Assembly (NCBI GenBank): GCA_009936895.1
Contig: JAACDS010000289.1
Span: 1-8,997 of the forward strand
Length of the DNA stretch: 8,997 nt
DNA from: Pseudomonadota bacterium
GTDB taxonomy: Bacteria > Pseudomonadota > Gammaproteobacteria > Pseudomonadales > Azotimanducaceae
Reading direction: 5' to 3'
The notes beneath the pieces were generated by a model. It saw nothing but the letters and a program-made list of their open reading frames with translations, searched no databases and was not told where the DNA came from. A program made the position numbers and the translations under genes. Of the stretch, positions 1 to 6,053 are shown one piece after another; position 1 is the stretch's first letter; each line of letters starts with the position of its first letter.

Positions 1-70
1 CTATGAGGCCGGCGGCGTTCTACAGCGCTTTGCCCAAGACTTTCTCGACGCCTCGGTTTCAGCCGGTTAG
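1..70 (+). CDS. acnD: C-terminal end of probable AcnD, Fe/S-dependent 2-methylcitrate dehydratase (partial)
   Basis: Only the last 22 codons are present, in the frame starting at base 2 and ending with TAG at 68-70. The visible peptide (YEAGGVLQRFAQDFLDAS, then VSAG) resembles the C-terminus of AcnD as I remember it. The next gene, 9 bp downstream on the same strand, is prpF, the usual operon partner of acnD. AcnD is an aconitase-family [4Fe-4S] enzyme that dehydrates 2-methylcitrate. PrpF is needed when AcnD replaces PrpD, which supports the call. The rest of the gene is outside the window, so the assignment rests on a short tail plus context. Confidence 0.75.
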   Translation, partial: YEAGGVLQRFAQDFLDASVSAG

Positions 71-79
71 AGCAACGCT

Positions 80-1267
80 ATGAACCAATCACATCCAGCT
101 CAAATACGTATTCCAGCGACCTACATACGCGGCGGCACCAGCAAGGGCGTTTTTTTCAATCTGGCGGACCTGCCGGCGCCCGCACAACAACCCGGTCGCA
201 GCCGGGACGCCATGCTGCTGAGGGTTATCGGCAGTCCCGACCCCTATGGAAAGCAGACGGACGGCATGGGCGGTGCCACCTCAAGCACGAGCAAAACCGT
301 CATCGTGAGCCCCAGCCAACGGCCCGGACACGATGTGGATTACCTCTTCGGTCAGGTGTCCATTGACCAGCCCTTTGTGGACTGGAGCGGCAACTGCGGC
401 AATCTGTCTGCCGCGGTGGGCCCCTTTGCGATCTCGCAAGGCATGCTGCCCACGGAGCGCATTCCCGAAAATGGCGTTGTTGAAGTGAGAATTTGGCAGG
501 CGAACATCGGTAAAACCATCATCAACCGAGTCCCCATCACCCAGGGGCAGGTTCAGGAAACCGGTGATTTTGAGCTGGACGGTGTCACCTTTCCCGCGGC
601 TGAAATCGCCGTGGACTTTATCGACCCCGCCGACGACGAAGGCAGCGCCATGTTCCCTACCGGTCACTTGGTCGACTCCCTTGAGGTACCCGGCGTGGGC
701 CGGTTGAATGCCACCTTGATTAATGCGGGCATCCCCACGATCTTCTTGAATGCCGCAGAGCTGGGGTTCACGGGCTGTGAGCTGCAAGACGACATCAACG
801 GCTCCAGCGAAACGCTTAAGCGCTTTGAAACCATACGCGCCCACGGTGCCATCAAGATGGGACTCATATCAGAACTCGCCGAAGCCGAGAGCCGACAGCA
901 CACCCCAAAAGTCGCCTTCGTTGCGCCTGCGGCCAACTACACAGCATCCAGCGGCATAGCCGTTGAGGATCAGAACATAGACCTAGTCGTTCGCGCACTC
1001 TCCATGGGAAAACTGCACCACGCCATGATGGGCACTGCCGCGGTGGCCATTGGCACAGCAGCGGCCATCCCCGGCACGCTGGTCAACACGGCGGCTGGTG
1101 GTGGCGAACGCGACCAAGTGGTTTTCGGTCACCCGTCGGGAACCCTGAAAGTGGGCGCCGAAGCGGCCCTCGTTGATGGCGAGTGGCAGGTGACCAAAGC
1201 CAGCATGAGCCGCAGCGCACGTGTGCTCATGGAAGGCTGGGTGAGAATCCCAGGCGAGACCCTGTAA
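80..1267 (+). CDS. prpF: PrpF, 2-methylaconitate cis-trans isomerase
   Basis: A 395-residue protein of the PrpF family (diaminopimelate-epimerase fold), the usual length for the family. PrpF isomerises the 2-methylaconitate made by AcnD so that an aconitase can hydrate it to 2-methylisocitrate in cytosolic propionate catabolism. Visible family features are RGGTSKGVFF near residues 17-26, GSPDPYGKQTDGMGGATSSTSK at 51-72 and SGNCGN at 103-108. Lys72 and Cys106 correspond by eye to Lys73 and Cys107 studied in the Shewanella enzyme. The C-terminal third has the GTAAAIPGTLVN and GHPSGTL segments. The ATG at 80 lies 9 bp after the acnD stop, so the two are almost certainly cotranscribed; the Shine-Dalgarno is weak (AGAG), which fits translational coupling. 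It converges on prpC. Confidence 0.95.
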   Translation: MNQSHPAQIRIPATYIRGGTSKGVFFNLADLPAPAQQPGRSRDAMLLRVIGSPDPYGKQTDGMGGATSSTSKTVIVSPSQRPGHDVDYLFGQVSIDQPFVDWSGNCGNLSAAVGPFAISQGMLPTERIPENGVVEVRIWQANIGKTIINRVPITQGQVQETGDFELDGVTFPAAEIAVDFIDPADDEGSAMFPTGHLVDSLEVPGVGRLNATLINAGIPTIFLNAAELGFTGCELQDDINGSSETLKRFETIRAHGAIKMGLISELAEAESRQHTPKVAFVAPAANYTASSGIAVEDQNIDLVVRALSMGKLHHAMMGTAAVAIGTAAAIPGTLVNTAAGGGERDQVVFGHPSGTLKVGAEAALVDGEWQVTKASMSRSARVLMEGWVRIPGETL

Positions 1268-1299
1268 TCGAATCCGGTAACAGGGAACGCGAGACGCGA

Positions 1300-1323
1300 C
1301 CGCCTGCCGATGACGACAGGCGG
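1300..1323. terminator. Hairpin in the prpF/prpC convergent gap
   Basis: CCGCCTG at 1300-1306 and CAGGCGG at 1317-1323 form a 7-bp GC-rich inverted repeat with a 10-nt loop, 32 bp after the prpF stop and just beyond the end of prpC. Neither strand has a T-run after the stem, so it is not a classical intrinsic terminator. Its position between convergent genes suggests a 3'-end stabilising or bidirectional termination hairpin. Confidence 0.4.
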
Positions 1324-1328
1324 CTAGG

Positions 1329-1351
1329 GCTTCTAGCGATCCGCTAGAGGC
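1329..1351. repeat. Inverted repeat overlapping the prpC stop codon
   Basis: TCTAGCG (1332-1338) and CGCTAGA (1342-1348) are perfect arms around a 3-bp centre. Allowing one G-T pair, the stem extends to 10 bp (1329-1351). The structure covers the TAG stop and last codons of prpC on the - strand. No T-run follows on either strand. It may act with the neighbouring hairpin at 1300-1323 as a 3'-end structure for the two convergent transcripts. Confidence 0.45.
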
Positions 1352-2457
1352 GTGACGACCCGAGGCTCTGGGCCGACATAGTCTGCGCTTGGACGGATAA
1401 TGCGGTTGTTTTCACGCTGCTCGATGACGTGGGCACTCCAGCCCGACACCCGCGAACAAACGAAAATTGGCGTGAACAATTTCGTGGGAATACCCATGAA
1501 GTTGTAGGCCGATGCATGAAAAAAGTCTGCGTTTGCAAACAATGCTTTTTCATCCCACATAACCTTTTCGATGGCGCAAGACACTGGATACAACACGGTG
1601 TCGCCCACCTCCTTCGCCAGCTTTTCTGCCCACTGCTTGATGATGACATTACGCGGATCCGAGGTGCTATAGATCGCGTGACCGAAGCCCATGATCTTTT
1701 CCTTACGCTCCAGCATGCCCAGTAACCCACTACTCGCTTGATCGGCGGTTGAAAACTTCTCAATCAGTTCCATCGCCGCTTCATTCGCCCCGCCATGCAG
1801 AGGACCACGCAGGGAACCAATGGCTCCGGTCACGCAGGAATGCATGTCAGACAACGTAGAAGCACATACTCTGGCGGTAAACGTTGACGCATTGAACTCG
1901 TGTTCTGCGTAGAGAATCAGGGAAACATCCATCACGCGCTGATGTAAGGCGCTTGGCTTCTTACCCGTCAACGTTTCCAGAAAGTGACCAGCCAGTGAAT
2001 CCGCGTCGGTATCGGTATCAATGCGCACACCTTCATGGCTGAACCGGAACCAGTAGTTGATGATGCCCGGCAACGCGCCAAGTAATCGGTTGGCCACATT
2101 CTGTTGGTTCGAGAAGTCTCCTTCCGGCTCTAAATTGCCCAGCATAGAGCAGCCCGTTCGCATCACATCCATGGGGTGCGTGTCAGCGGGGATGCGCTCC
2201 AGTACCTCCAGTAGGGTCGCAGGCAGCTTGCGATTGGCCTTAAGCACCTTGTGGTAGTCATCGAGCTGACTTGCATCAGGCAACTCACCGTAAAAAATCA
2301 GATAGGCCACCTCTTCAAAGGTGGCATTGTCAGCCAAATCCGTGATGTCGTAGCCCCGATAGGTCAATCCCGTACCGCTCTTGCCTACGGTACAAAGCTC
2401 TGTACTGCCTGCACTCTGGCCCCGCAGGCCCGCTCCACCTAGTTTCTTTTCAGCCAT
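1333..2457 (-). CDS. prpC: PrpC, 2-methylcitrate synthase
   Basis: A 374-residue citrate-synthase-family enzyme that condenses propionyl-CoA with oxaloacetate to give 2-methylcitrate, the entry step of the methylcitrate cycle. The N-terminus (AGLRGQSAGSTELCTVGKSG) is typical of PrpC. Catalytic residues are visible by comparison with citrate synthase: His221 in LHGGANE, His260 in GFGHAIYSTSDPR and Asp311 in NADFFHAS. HEFNAST sits at 186-192. The start is set at the ATG at 2457 because AAAGGAG lies 6 nt upstream; the open frame continues upstream to 2625, but that extension runs inside prpB and looks nothing like PrpC. It follows prpB by 43 bp on the same strand. PrpC enzymes often also have some citrate synthase activity. 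Neighbourhood and sequence make the methylcitrate role very likely. Confidence 0.95.
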   Translation of the reverse strand: MAEKKLGGAGLRGQSAGSTELCTVGKSGTGLTYRGYDITDLADNATFEEVAYLIFYGELPDASQLDDYHKVLKANRKLPATLLEVLERIPADTHPMDVMRTGCSMLGNLEPEGDFSNQQNVANRLLGALPGIINYWFRFSHEGVRIDTDTDADSLAGHFLETLTGKKPSALHQRVMDVSLILYAEHEFNASTFTARVCASTLSDMHSCVTGAIGSLRGPLHGGANEAAMELIEKFSTADQASSGLLGMLERKEKIMGFGHAIYSTSDPRNVIIKQWAEKLAKEVGDTVLYPVSCAIEKVMWDEKALFANADFFHASAYNFMGIPTKLFTPIFVCSRVSGWSAHVIEQRENNRIIRPSADYVGPEPRVVTPLADR

Positions 2458-2463
2458 GTTTCT

Positions 2464-2470
2464 CTCCTTT
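2464..2470 (-). promoter_or_regulatory. Shine-Dalgarno of prpC
   Basis: AAAGGAG on the - strand lies 6 nt before the ATG at 2457. It decides between this start and the longer open frame that overlaps prpB. Confidence 0.8.
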
Positions 2471-2500
2471 GCCGCAGCTTTTATCGTTTGCGAACGTTGC

Positions 2501-3385
2501 TTAGCCGTTGCCTTGACCGGCGAACAACTCGTCCAATTTTTCTTCGTAGGCGTGATAGCCCAAGAAGTCATAGAGTTCCATGCGCGTTTGCATGGTATCG
2601 ACCACACTGGTTTGACTGCCTTCATCCTTCAGCGCTTGATACACCGTCAAGGCGGCCTTATTCATGGCGCGGAAGGCGGACAAGGGGTACAGCGCCATAG
2701 CGATACCGACTTCCGCCAATTCGTCCACATGATAGAGCGGTGTTTGCCCAAATTCGGTCAGATTGGCCAGAACCGGCACGCCGGCGGCCTCAATGATGGG
2801 GCGGTACATGTCAATTTCGGTCATGGCCTCGGCAAAAGGGGAGTCCGCGCCGGCTTCAGCAAACGCCCCGGCGCGATCGATTACTGCATTCATACCGTCC
2901 ACTGACAGAGCATCCGTTCGCGCCATCACAACAAAATCGTTATCGGTTTTCGCGTCCACTGCCGCCTTGATGCGATCCACCATTTCCTGCACAGACACAA
3001 TAGCTTTGTTCGGCCGGTGACCGCAGCGCTTCTGGGAAACCTGATCCTCAATATGCACCGCCGCAGCGCCTGCCGCGGTCATGTCCCGTACGGTTTTTGC
3101 GATGTTGAATGCGCCACCCCAGCCGGTATCAATATCGACCAACAAGGGCAAGTCTGTTGCACCGGTAATCCGTCTGACGTCTTCCAAGACGTCGTTCAAC
3201 GACGTCATACCCAGGTCCGGCAGCCCGTAGGACGCGTTTGCCACACCGCCACCCGACAAATAGATAGCCTGGTGCCCTACCCGCTCTGCCATTAAGGCTG
3301 TGTAGGCATTAATGGTGCCGGGTATCTGTAGCGGCGTTGGCGCCGCGGCACTGATTGCTGCACGAAATTTCTGACCTTGGCTCAT
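2501..3385 (-). CDS. prpB: PrpB, 2-methylisocitrate lyase
   Basis: A 294-residue TIM-barrel enzyme of the isocitrate lyase/PEP mutase superfamily. It splits 2-methylisocitrate into pyruvate and succinate, the last step of the methylcitrate cycle. Visible motifs are SGGGVAN (45-51), VDIDTGWGG with the Mg2+-binding aspartates Asp84 and Asp86, the lyase signature KRCGH (119-123) with catalytic Cys121, and MARTDAL with Arg156. ANLTEFGQTPL and ALYPLSAFRAMN follow, with a long C-terminus ending YEEKLDELFAG. The length matches other PrpBs. Around Glu186, where relatives I remember read MIFPEA or MLFPEA, this protein has SPFAEA (182-187), an unusual change. The ATG start at 3385 has GGAGAG 6 nt upstream. 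prpC follows after 43 bp; thrH ends 79 bp upstream on the same strand. Confidence 0.95.
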   Translation of the reverse strand: MSQGQKFRAAISAAAPTPLQIPGTINAYTALMAERVGHQAIYLSGGGVANASYGLPDLGMTSLNDVLEDVRRITGATDLPLLVDIDTGWGGAFNIAKTVRDMTAAGAAAVHIEDQVSQKRCGHRPNKAIVSVQEMVDRIKAAVDAKTDNDFVVMARTDALSVDGMNAVIDRAGAFAEAGADSPFAEAMTEIDMYRPIIEAAGVPVLANLTEFGQTPLYHVDELAEVGIAMALYPLSAFRAMNKAALTVYQALKDEGSQTSVVDTMQTRMELYDFLGYHAYEEKLDELFAGQGNG

Positions 3386-3391
3386 GAACTG

Positions 3392-3397
3392 CTCTCC
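3392..3397 (-). promoter_or_regulatory. Shine-Dalgarno of prpB
   Basis: GGAGAG on the - strand, 6 nt before the ATG at 3385. It supports this start. I find no convincing -35/-10 pair in the 79-bp gap after thrH. Confidence 0.7.
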
Positions 3398-3464
3398 AAC
3401 TGTTAAATCTTGCCGATAGCCCCATGCTACCGAAATTGGCTTTGCTGCGCGCCCCCTGCGGAGT

Positions 3465-4070
3465 CTAGAACCGAGCTTGAGCCGCGAGAATGAGCGATTG
3501 CAGCTCGCCGTAGTTGTTTGCTAACGGATATTGCGGGAACTGCTCACGCACATTGTCCGGCGCCTGAAAAAAAATGCCCGCGTCTGCCTCTTCCAGCATT
3601 GACACGTCATTAAAGGAATCTCCGGCCGCAATGATGTTCAGCTCTAGGGACTTGAACGCCTTCACCGAGCAGCGTTTTGGATCGGCCTGACGCAGCCGGT
3701 ATCCGGTAATGCGATCGTTGCTGATCTCTAACTTGTGACATAGCAAGAACGGTTCATCCAGTTGGGCCATCAGGGGCGCAGCAAATTCGTAAAAGGTGTC
3801 AGAAATGATCGCCACCTGAAAATGCTGGCGGGCCCAGCGAAGGAAATCCGCCGCGCCGGGTAGCGGCGCTAGCTTGGCAATTTCCGCCTGAATTTGGCTC
3901 AGGGTTATGTCGTGTTGATCAATGATCCCCAGCCGATAGTTCATCAGATCGTCATAGTTGGGAATGTCGCGGGTGGTTTTCAGTAACTCGGGTATTTGGG
4001 TCTCGTTCGCTACCGCCTGCCATACCTCGGGAACCAGCACGCCCTCCAGATCCAGACACAGAATATCCAC
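3465..4070 (-). CDS. thrH: ThrH, HAD-family phosphoserine phosphatase / phosphoserine:homoserine phosphotransferase
   Basis: A 201-residue HAD-superfamily phosphatase closely resembling Pseudomonas aeruginosa ThrH (about 205 residues). That enzyme dephosphorylates phosphoserine and can transfer its phosphate to homoserine, so it touches both serine and threonine synthesis. HAD motifs in order: motif I CLDLEGVL with Asp7 and Glu9 (the DxE of the phosphoserine phosphatase group), motif II ISDTFYEF with Ser90-Asp91-Thr92, a DPKR lysine (Lys132) and motif IV AAGDSFND with Asp151 and Asp155. TTRDIPNYDDLM and LLCHKLEI are also typical. The start codon is GTG at 4070, fixed by AGGGGA 5 nt upstream and by N-terminal alignment. 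It is divergent from cysH, an arrangement I recall from Pseudomonas. prpB follows 79 bp downstream, so partial cotranscription is possible but unproven. Confidence 0.92.
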   Translation of the reverse strand: MDILCLDLEGVLVPEVWQAVANETQIPELLKTTRDIPNYDDLMNYRLGIIDQHDITLSQIQAEIAKLAPLPGAADFLRWARQHFQVAIISDTFYEFAAPLMAQLDEPFLLCHKLEISNDRITGYRLRQADPKRCSVKAFKSLELNIIAAGDSFNDVSMLEEADAGIFFQAPDNVREQFPQYPLANNYGELQSLILAAQARF

Positions 4071-4207
4071 CGCAGTCCCCTAAAAAAATTTGGCGTAAGC
4101 ATATAGCAACAGATTCTTTTTTTAACGATTTTCCGCCTGTTAATCTGCGCGCCATTGGCTTGATGGCCACGGTTTCTTGATTACCTGCCGGGAGGCTCTG
4201 CACTGTT
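4071..4207. promoter_or_regulatory. Divergent thrH/cysH promoter region
   Basis: This 137-bp gap separates two divergent genes and must hold promoters for both. It is AT-rich in its first half, with a run of A at 4082-4088 and a run of T at 4116-4123. A possible extended -10 for thrH (TGC then TATATG, - strand, hexamer at 4100-4105) fits 4 of 6 consensus positions. TTAAC (4122-4126) and GTTAA (4139-4143) form a spaced inverted repeat that could be a LysR-type (CysB) site for cysH; this is inference. AGGGGA for thrH sits at 4076-4081 (- strand). GGAGG for cysH sits at 4191-4195, a rather long 12 nt before its ATG. Confidence 0.5.
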
Positions 4208-4963
4208 ATGAATGCTAATTCCCCTCAAAAAAATCCGACTGGGCACGAAGACACACGGTCTGATCGAGTGCGCACGACACAGAATCTGCTGCGCGAGGCG
4301 CTCAAAGAATTCGAACCGGGCAGCATTGCCCTGTCATTCAGCGGTGCCGAAGACATCGTACTGCTTGATCTGATCCGAAAACTTGGTCTGGCCGTCGACG
4401 TGTTTTCACTGGACACCGGTCGGCTGCACAGCGAGACCTACGAATTCTTCGAAACCGTCAGAAAGCAGTACGATCAACCCATCGAGTTGTTAAACCCAGA
4501 CCCCGAGGGTGTGCAGAATTTGGTGAAGGCGAAGGGCCTGTTCAGTTTTTATGAAGACGGACATCAAGAATGCTGCAGCGTCAGAAAGGTTCAGCCTCTA
4601 CGTAAAAAGCTGGCGACATTGGACGCGTGGATCACCGGGCAACGACAAGATCAAAGCGTGACTCGAAGCGATGTCCCACTGCGTCAGCATGATGGGGCCT
4701 TTTCTACCGGAGAGAATAAACTCACCAAGTTCAATCCCTTGGCACAATGGACTTCGGCAGATATCTGGCAATACATTCGGGAAAATCGAGTCGCCTACAA
4801 TCCGCTACACGACCGCGGCTTCGTGTCCGTGGGATGCCAGCCCTGCACCCGCGCGGTCAGCCCGTTTGAACACGAGCGTGCCGGGCGCTGGTGGTGGGAG
4901 GAAGCAACCCAGAAAGAATGCGGCCTGCACGGACAGAACATAATCCCCATCACCCAGGTCTAA
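4208..4963 (+). CDS. cysH: CysH, assimilatory adenylylsulfate (APS) reductase
   Basis: A 251-residue PAPS/APS reductase-family enzyme of cytosolic sulfate assimilation, reducing activated sulfate to sulfite with thioredoxin. The nucleotide-binding loop SFSGAEDI is at 43-50, with SLDTGRLHSETY at 67-78. The paired cysteines Cys122-Cys123 (QECCSVRKV) and Cys210-Cys213 (GCQPCTRA) are the four [4Fe-4S] ligands found in bacterial APS reductases and absent from E. coli-type PAPS reductases. APS is therefore the likely substrate. The catalytic cysteine is Cys238 in the C-terminal KECGLHG. The ITGQRQDQSVTRS segment is also typical. It is divergent from thrH and converges on cysB, its probable activator, across a 23-bp gap. 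Confidence 0.95.
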   Translation: MNANSPQKNPTGHEDTRSDRVRTTQNLLREALKEFEPGSIALSFSGAEDIVLLDLIRKLGLAVDVFSLDTGRLHSETYEFFETVRKQYDQPIELLNPDPEGVQNLVKAKGLFSFYEDGHQECCSVRKVQPLRKKLATLDAWITGQRQDQSVTRSDVPLRQHDGAFSTGENKLTKFNPLAQWTSADIWQYIRENRVAYNPLHDRGFVSVGCQPCTRAVSPFEHERAGRWWWEEATQKECGLHGQNIIPITQV

Positions 4964-4981
4964 CGAAACGCCGATGATCTG

Positions 4982-5006
4982 TTGAGCTACCGGACCGGTA
5001 GCTCAA
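4982..5006. terminator. Perfect 12-bp inverted repeat at the cysH/cysB convergent junction
   Basis: TTGAGCTACCGG (4982-4993) and CCGGTAGCTCAA (4995-5006) are perfect complements around a single central base. The element overlaps the cysB TAG stop and its last codons and starts 18 bp after the cysH stop. It can fold on both transcripts. No T-run follows on either strand, so a bidirectional terminator or a 3'-end protecting hairpin are both possible. Confidence 0.55.
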
Positions 5007-5973
5007 TACCCTTGAATAAGACCTCTCGCTCGGCAGCCGTCGAACATTCTTGCGCCTGGCCCACCGTCCGTGTGTCTAGATGCGGCGCAAAGGATTCAAT
5101 AAGGTCCAGCATGTAGCGACGCAGAAAGGTGCCTCGCCGAAAGCCGATATGCGTAACGCTAGAAGCAAACAAATGGCTCGCATCGATGCGCACCAGATCG
5201 CCATCCTGACTCTCGTCGTAGGCCATTGATGCAATGATTCCAACCCCAAAACCCAGTCTGACATAGGTTTTGATGACATCGGTATCAGTTGCGGTAAACA
5301 CGACATTTGGCGTCAGCGAAACCGCTTGAAAGGCATCGTCGAGCCGGGAGCGACCGGTAAAGCCAAAGACATAGGTAACGATCGGATAATCAGCAATATC
5401 CTGTAACGTCAGGGCATTGGGCATACCGGCTTTGTTGGCCAGGGGATGATCCTTCGGGACCACGACAGACCGGTTCCATTCGTAACAAGGCATCATCACT
5501 AAGTCCTTAAACAGTTCCATACCTTCTGTCGCGATGGCAAAGTCAGCGGCCCCAGAAGCCGCGAGCTCAGCGATCTGCCCTGGTGTCCCCTGCTTCATAT
5601 GCAAGGCAACCTCAGGGTACGTGTTGCGAAACGCCTGAATGATGGAAGGCAAGGCGTACCGTGCTTGTGTGTGCGTAGTGGCGATGGTCAGTTCACCCGA
5701 TGCTTCGTTGGAACATTCATCGGCAATCTGCTTGATGACGCTGGTTTGCCTGAGCACCTGAGTCGCCATATCGATGATCTGCTGGCCTACCTGAGTCACC
5801 TGAGTCAGGTGCTTGCCACTGCGCACGAAGATTTCCACACCCAACTCATCCTCAAGCAACCGAATTTGCTTGCTGACACCGGGCTGGGAAGTGAACAGAG
5901 CTTGTGCTGTGGCGGAAACGTTTAGGTCGTGATTCGCCACCTCGACAATGTAGCGCAGTTGTTGAAGTTTCAT
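4987..5973 (-). CDS. cysB: CysB, LysR-type regulator of sulfur assimilation
   Basis: A 328-residue LysR-family regulator strongly resembling E. coli CysB (324 residues). CysB activates sulfate uptake and reduction genes in response to N-acetylserine/O-acetylserine, is countered by sulfide or thiosulfate, and represses itself in enteric bacteria. The N-terminal winged helix-turn-helix occupies about residues 1-60 (LNVSATAQALFTSQPGVSKQ). The ligand domain has IATTHTQARYALP (97-109) with Thr100, Thr102 and Gln103, then DFAIATEGM, PCYEWNRSVVV, VTYVFGFTGRSRLD and ATDTDVIKTYVRLGFGVG. Where the usual motif is LTQVTPAGQ, this protein has LTQVTQVGQ, encoded by a 9-bp tandem repeat. The ATG at 5973 is preceded by a GGGCGG-like Shine-Dalgarno. 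The gene lies downstream of the 5'-nucleotidase on the same strand, separated by a large AT-rich palindrome. Confidence 0.96.
   Translation of the reverse strand: MKLQQLRYIVEVANHDLNVSATAQALFTSQPGVSKQIRLLEDELGVEIFVRSGKHLTQVTQVGQQIIDMATQVLRQTSVIKQIADECSNEASGELTIATTHTQARYALPSIIQAFRNTYPEVALHMKQGTPGQIAELAASGAADFAIATEGMELFKDLVMMPCYEWNRSVVVPKDHPLANKAGMPNALTLQDIADYPIVTYVFGFTGRSRLDDAFQAVSLTPNVVFTATDTDVIKTYVRLGFGVGIIASMAYDESQDGDLVRIDASHLFASSVTHIGFRRGTFLRRYMLDLIESFAPHLDTRTVGQAQECSTAAEREVLFKGIELPVR
5788..5805 (-). repeat. 9-bp tandem duplication inside cysB
   Basis: On the - strand, ACTCAGGTG is followed directly by ACTCAGGTA, giving the peptide TQVTQV at about residues 57-62. E. coli CysB has TQVTPA here. 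The length of the region is conserved, so this is a sequence-level repeat rather than an insertion. Confidence 0.6.
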
Positions 5974-6012
5974 AATTGCCGCCCTGACGCCAGATAATGT
6001 GCCAGCCAGTTT

Positions 6013-6053
6013 ACATAAATAGAATAAAAAAATATTTTTTATTCTATTTATGT
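6013..6053. repeat. 41-bp AT-rich perfect palindrome upstream of cysB
   Basis: The two 19-bp arms (6013-6031 and 6035-6053) are exact reverse complements around ATA. Each arm runs ACATAAATAG-AATAAAAAA from the outside in. Only 4 of 41 bases are G or C, in sharp contrast to the flanking coding DNA. The outer edge overlaps the last Thr codon and TAA stop of the 5'-nucleotidase gene; the other edge lies 39 bp before the cysB ATG, where promoter or operator elements would be expected. Possible roles are a binding site for a dimeric regulator (perhaps CysB autoregulation), an AT-only transcript hairpin, or a cruciform. Direct evidence covers only the structure. Confidence 0.85.

Noticed and set aside
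281..959. Several open frames on both strands inside prpF
   Set aside because: They are antisense or offset shadows of a fully convincing prpF; none has recognisable protein features or its own ribosome binding site.
2458..2625. Upstream extension of the prpC reading frame to 2625
   Set aside because: It overlaps the 3' end of prpB, its peptide is unlike any PrpC N-terminus, and the ATG at 2457 has an excellent Shine-Dalgarno.
2057..3295. + strand open frames opposite prpC and prpB, including one of 174 codons
   Set aside because: They mirror codon structure of the real - strand genes and give low-complexity peptides without family resemblance.
5990..6008. Possible sigma-54 promoter for cysB (TGGCAC followed by CTGGC, - strand)
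   Set aside because: The -12 element has GG instead of the required GC and no enhancer site is evident, so the match is too weak.
6013..6053. The AT-rich palindrome as an ordinary intrinsic terminator
   Set aside because: The stem is almost all A-T and no separate T-run follows it. Termination is not excluded but it is not a typical terminator.
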